Below, one piece after another: positions 20,692 through 21,117 of a stretch of 21,117 nucleotides of DNA. The stretch comes from an uncultured Fretibacterium sp. (lineage in GTDB: Bacteria; Synergistota; Synergistia; Synergistales; Aminobacteriaceae). The stretch spans positions 1-21,117 of the forward strand of contig CAJPSE010000007.1 in the NCBI GenBank assembly GCA_905373185.1. Reading direction: 5' to 3'. Each line of letters begins with the position of its first letter. Within the stretch, counting starts at the first letter, position 1. The position numbers and the translations under genes are program-made. The notes below the pieces were generated by a model that made no database searches, was not told the origin of the DNA, and saw only the letters and a program-made list of their open reading frames with translations.

Positions 20692-21117
20692 ATGGCAGCG
20701 GAGGCATTGAACCCCTCCATCGACATCCCGGAACAGATCTCGAAGGAGCTGAAGCTGACGGGCTCGCAGGTTCGGTCCGTACTGGCCCTCTTCGAGGAGG
20801 GATGCACCGTTCCCTTCATCGCCCGCTACCGCAAGGAGGCCACCGGCTCACTGGACGAGACCGTCATCACCGCGATACGAGACCGGAGTGAGAGGATGGC
20901 CGAACTGGAAAAGCGCCGGGCCGCCATCCTCGAGTCCCTGGCCGAACGGGAGCTCCTTACCGACGAGCTCCGAGACTCCGTCCTGGGGGCCCGTACCATG
21001 ACAGCCCTGGAGGACGTCTACCTGCCCTGGCGTCCCAAGCGCAGGACGCGGGCCTCCATCGCCGCCGAGAAGGGGCTGAGGCCCCTGGCGGACCTGCTCC
21101 TGGCCCAGTCCGATACG
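20692..21117 (+). CDS. tex: Tex-family S1 RNA-binding transcription accessory protein (partial, 5' end)
   Basis: Only the first 142 codons are in the window; the frame runs off the right edge without a stop. The sequence matches the helical N-terminal region of Tex: IPEQISKELKLTGSQVRSVL, then LFEEGCTVPFIARYRKEATG, ELEKRRAAILESLAE and ALEDVYLPWRPKRRTRASIA. Tex proteins bind nucleic acid through a C-terminal S1 domain (not visible here) and influence transcription and stress tolerance. AAGGAG (20677-20682) sits 9 bp before the ATG at 20692; an in-frame ATG at 20683 directly abuts that site and is less likely. Confidence 0.93.
   Translation, partial: MAAEALNPSIDIPEQISKELKLTGSQVRSVLALFEEGCTVPFIARYRKEATGSLDETVITAIRDRSERMAELEKRRAAILESLAERELLTDELRDSVLGARTMTALEDVYLPWRPKRRTRASIAAEKGLRPLADLLLAQSDT

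Noticed and set aside
1..21117. CRISPR array, tRNA, rRNA or intact insertion sequence
   Set aside because: No regularly spaced repeats of 25-40 bp, no cloverleaf with CCA-type end, no rRNA-like stretch and no transposase-like protein were found; the tandem repeats are short and unspaced.

Overview
The window reads as a GC-rich chromosomal segment of a bacterium from the phylum Synergistota (Synergistetes). The strongest single clue is a secreted protein (10971-11891, minus strand) that ends in a Gly-rich linker, a Cys-Asn pair, a hydrophobic helix and an Arg-Arg-Gly-Lys tail. This matches my recollection of the lineage-restricted Synergist-CTERM sorting signal. Compact operons, strong AGGAGG-type ribosome binding sites, GTG starts and long antisense shadow frames fit a high-GC genome of this type. 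No rRNA, tRNA, CRISPR array or intact insertion sequence was seen.

Layout. 1-352 is non-coding: two tight hairpins, a 96-bp element with 16-bp terminal inverted repeats, and the terminator of the next gene. 353-1519 (-) is a Leu/Ile/Val-type periplasmic binding protein. It diverges from a plus-strand operon (1764-5280) of a GntR/FCD regulator, a TIGR04076-like small protein, an S9 prolyl-oligopeptidase-family peptidase and a VOC/glyoxalase-fold protein. The AT-rich divergent control region carries palindromes inside the binding-protein promoter. A NodB-type polysaccharide deacetylase (-) follows, then a DtxR/MntR-family metalloregulator, an AhpD-like CxxC protein with its own promoter, and folP-folK (13-bp overlap). 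Next come a 53-residue zinc ribbon and a 332-residue C-terminally anchored protein of unknown function.

The minus-strand block 10971-14529 reads, in transcription order, ankyrin-repeat-like protein, lysA, Synergist-CTERM protein. Divergent from it, 14911-18510 (+) encodes a 1199-residue dynamin-like GTPase with two PAS-like domains and a coiled coil ahead of the G domain. It is followed 28 bp later by a coiled-coil protein with a single C-terminal membrane anchor (18539-19312). This pair is the best candidate for an undescribed system: a signal-sensing, membrane-remodelling GTPase with a tail-anchored partner. A 40-codon leader ORF ends in an ATGA overlap with its most likely start codon. A membrane diguanylate cyclase (-) converges on the pair, and the start of tex runs off the right edge.

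A second theme is that short tandem duplications (10 to 19 bp units) sit at or just upstream of gene starts at six places: gntR, the deacetylase, folP, the zinc ribbon, the dynamin gene and the diguanylate cyclase. In two cases the duplicated unit contains a Shine-Dalgarno/start codon or a -10 box. This suggests replication slippage repeatedly touching expression-control sequences. All calls are from reading the sequence; no database search was possible.
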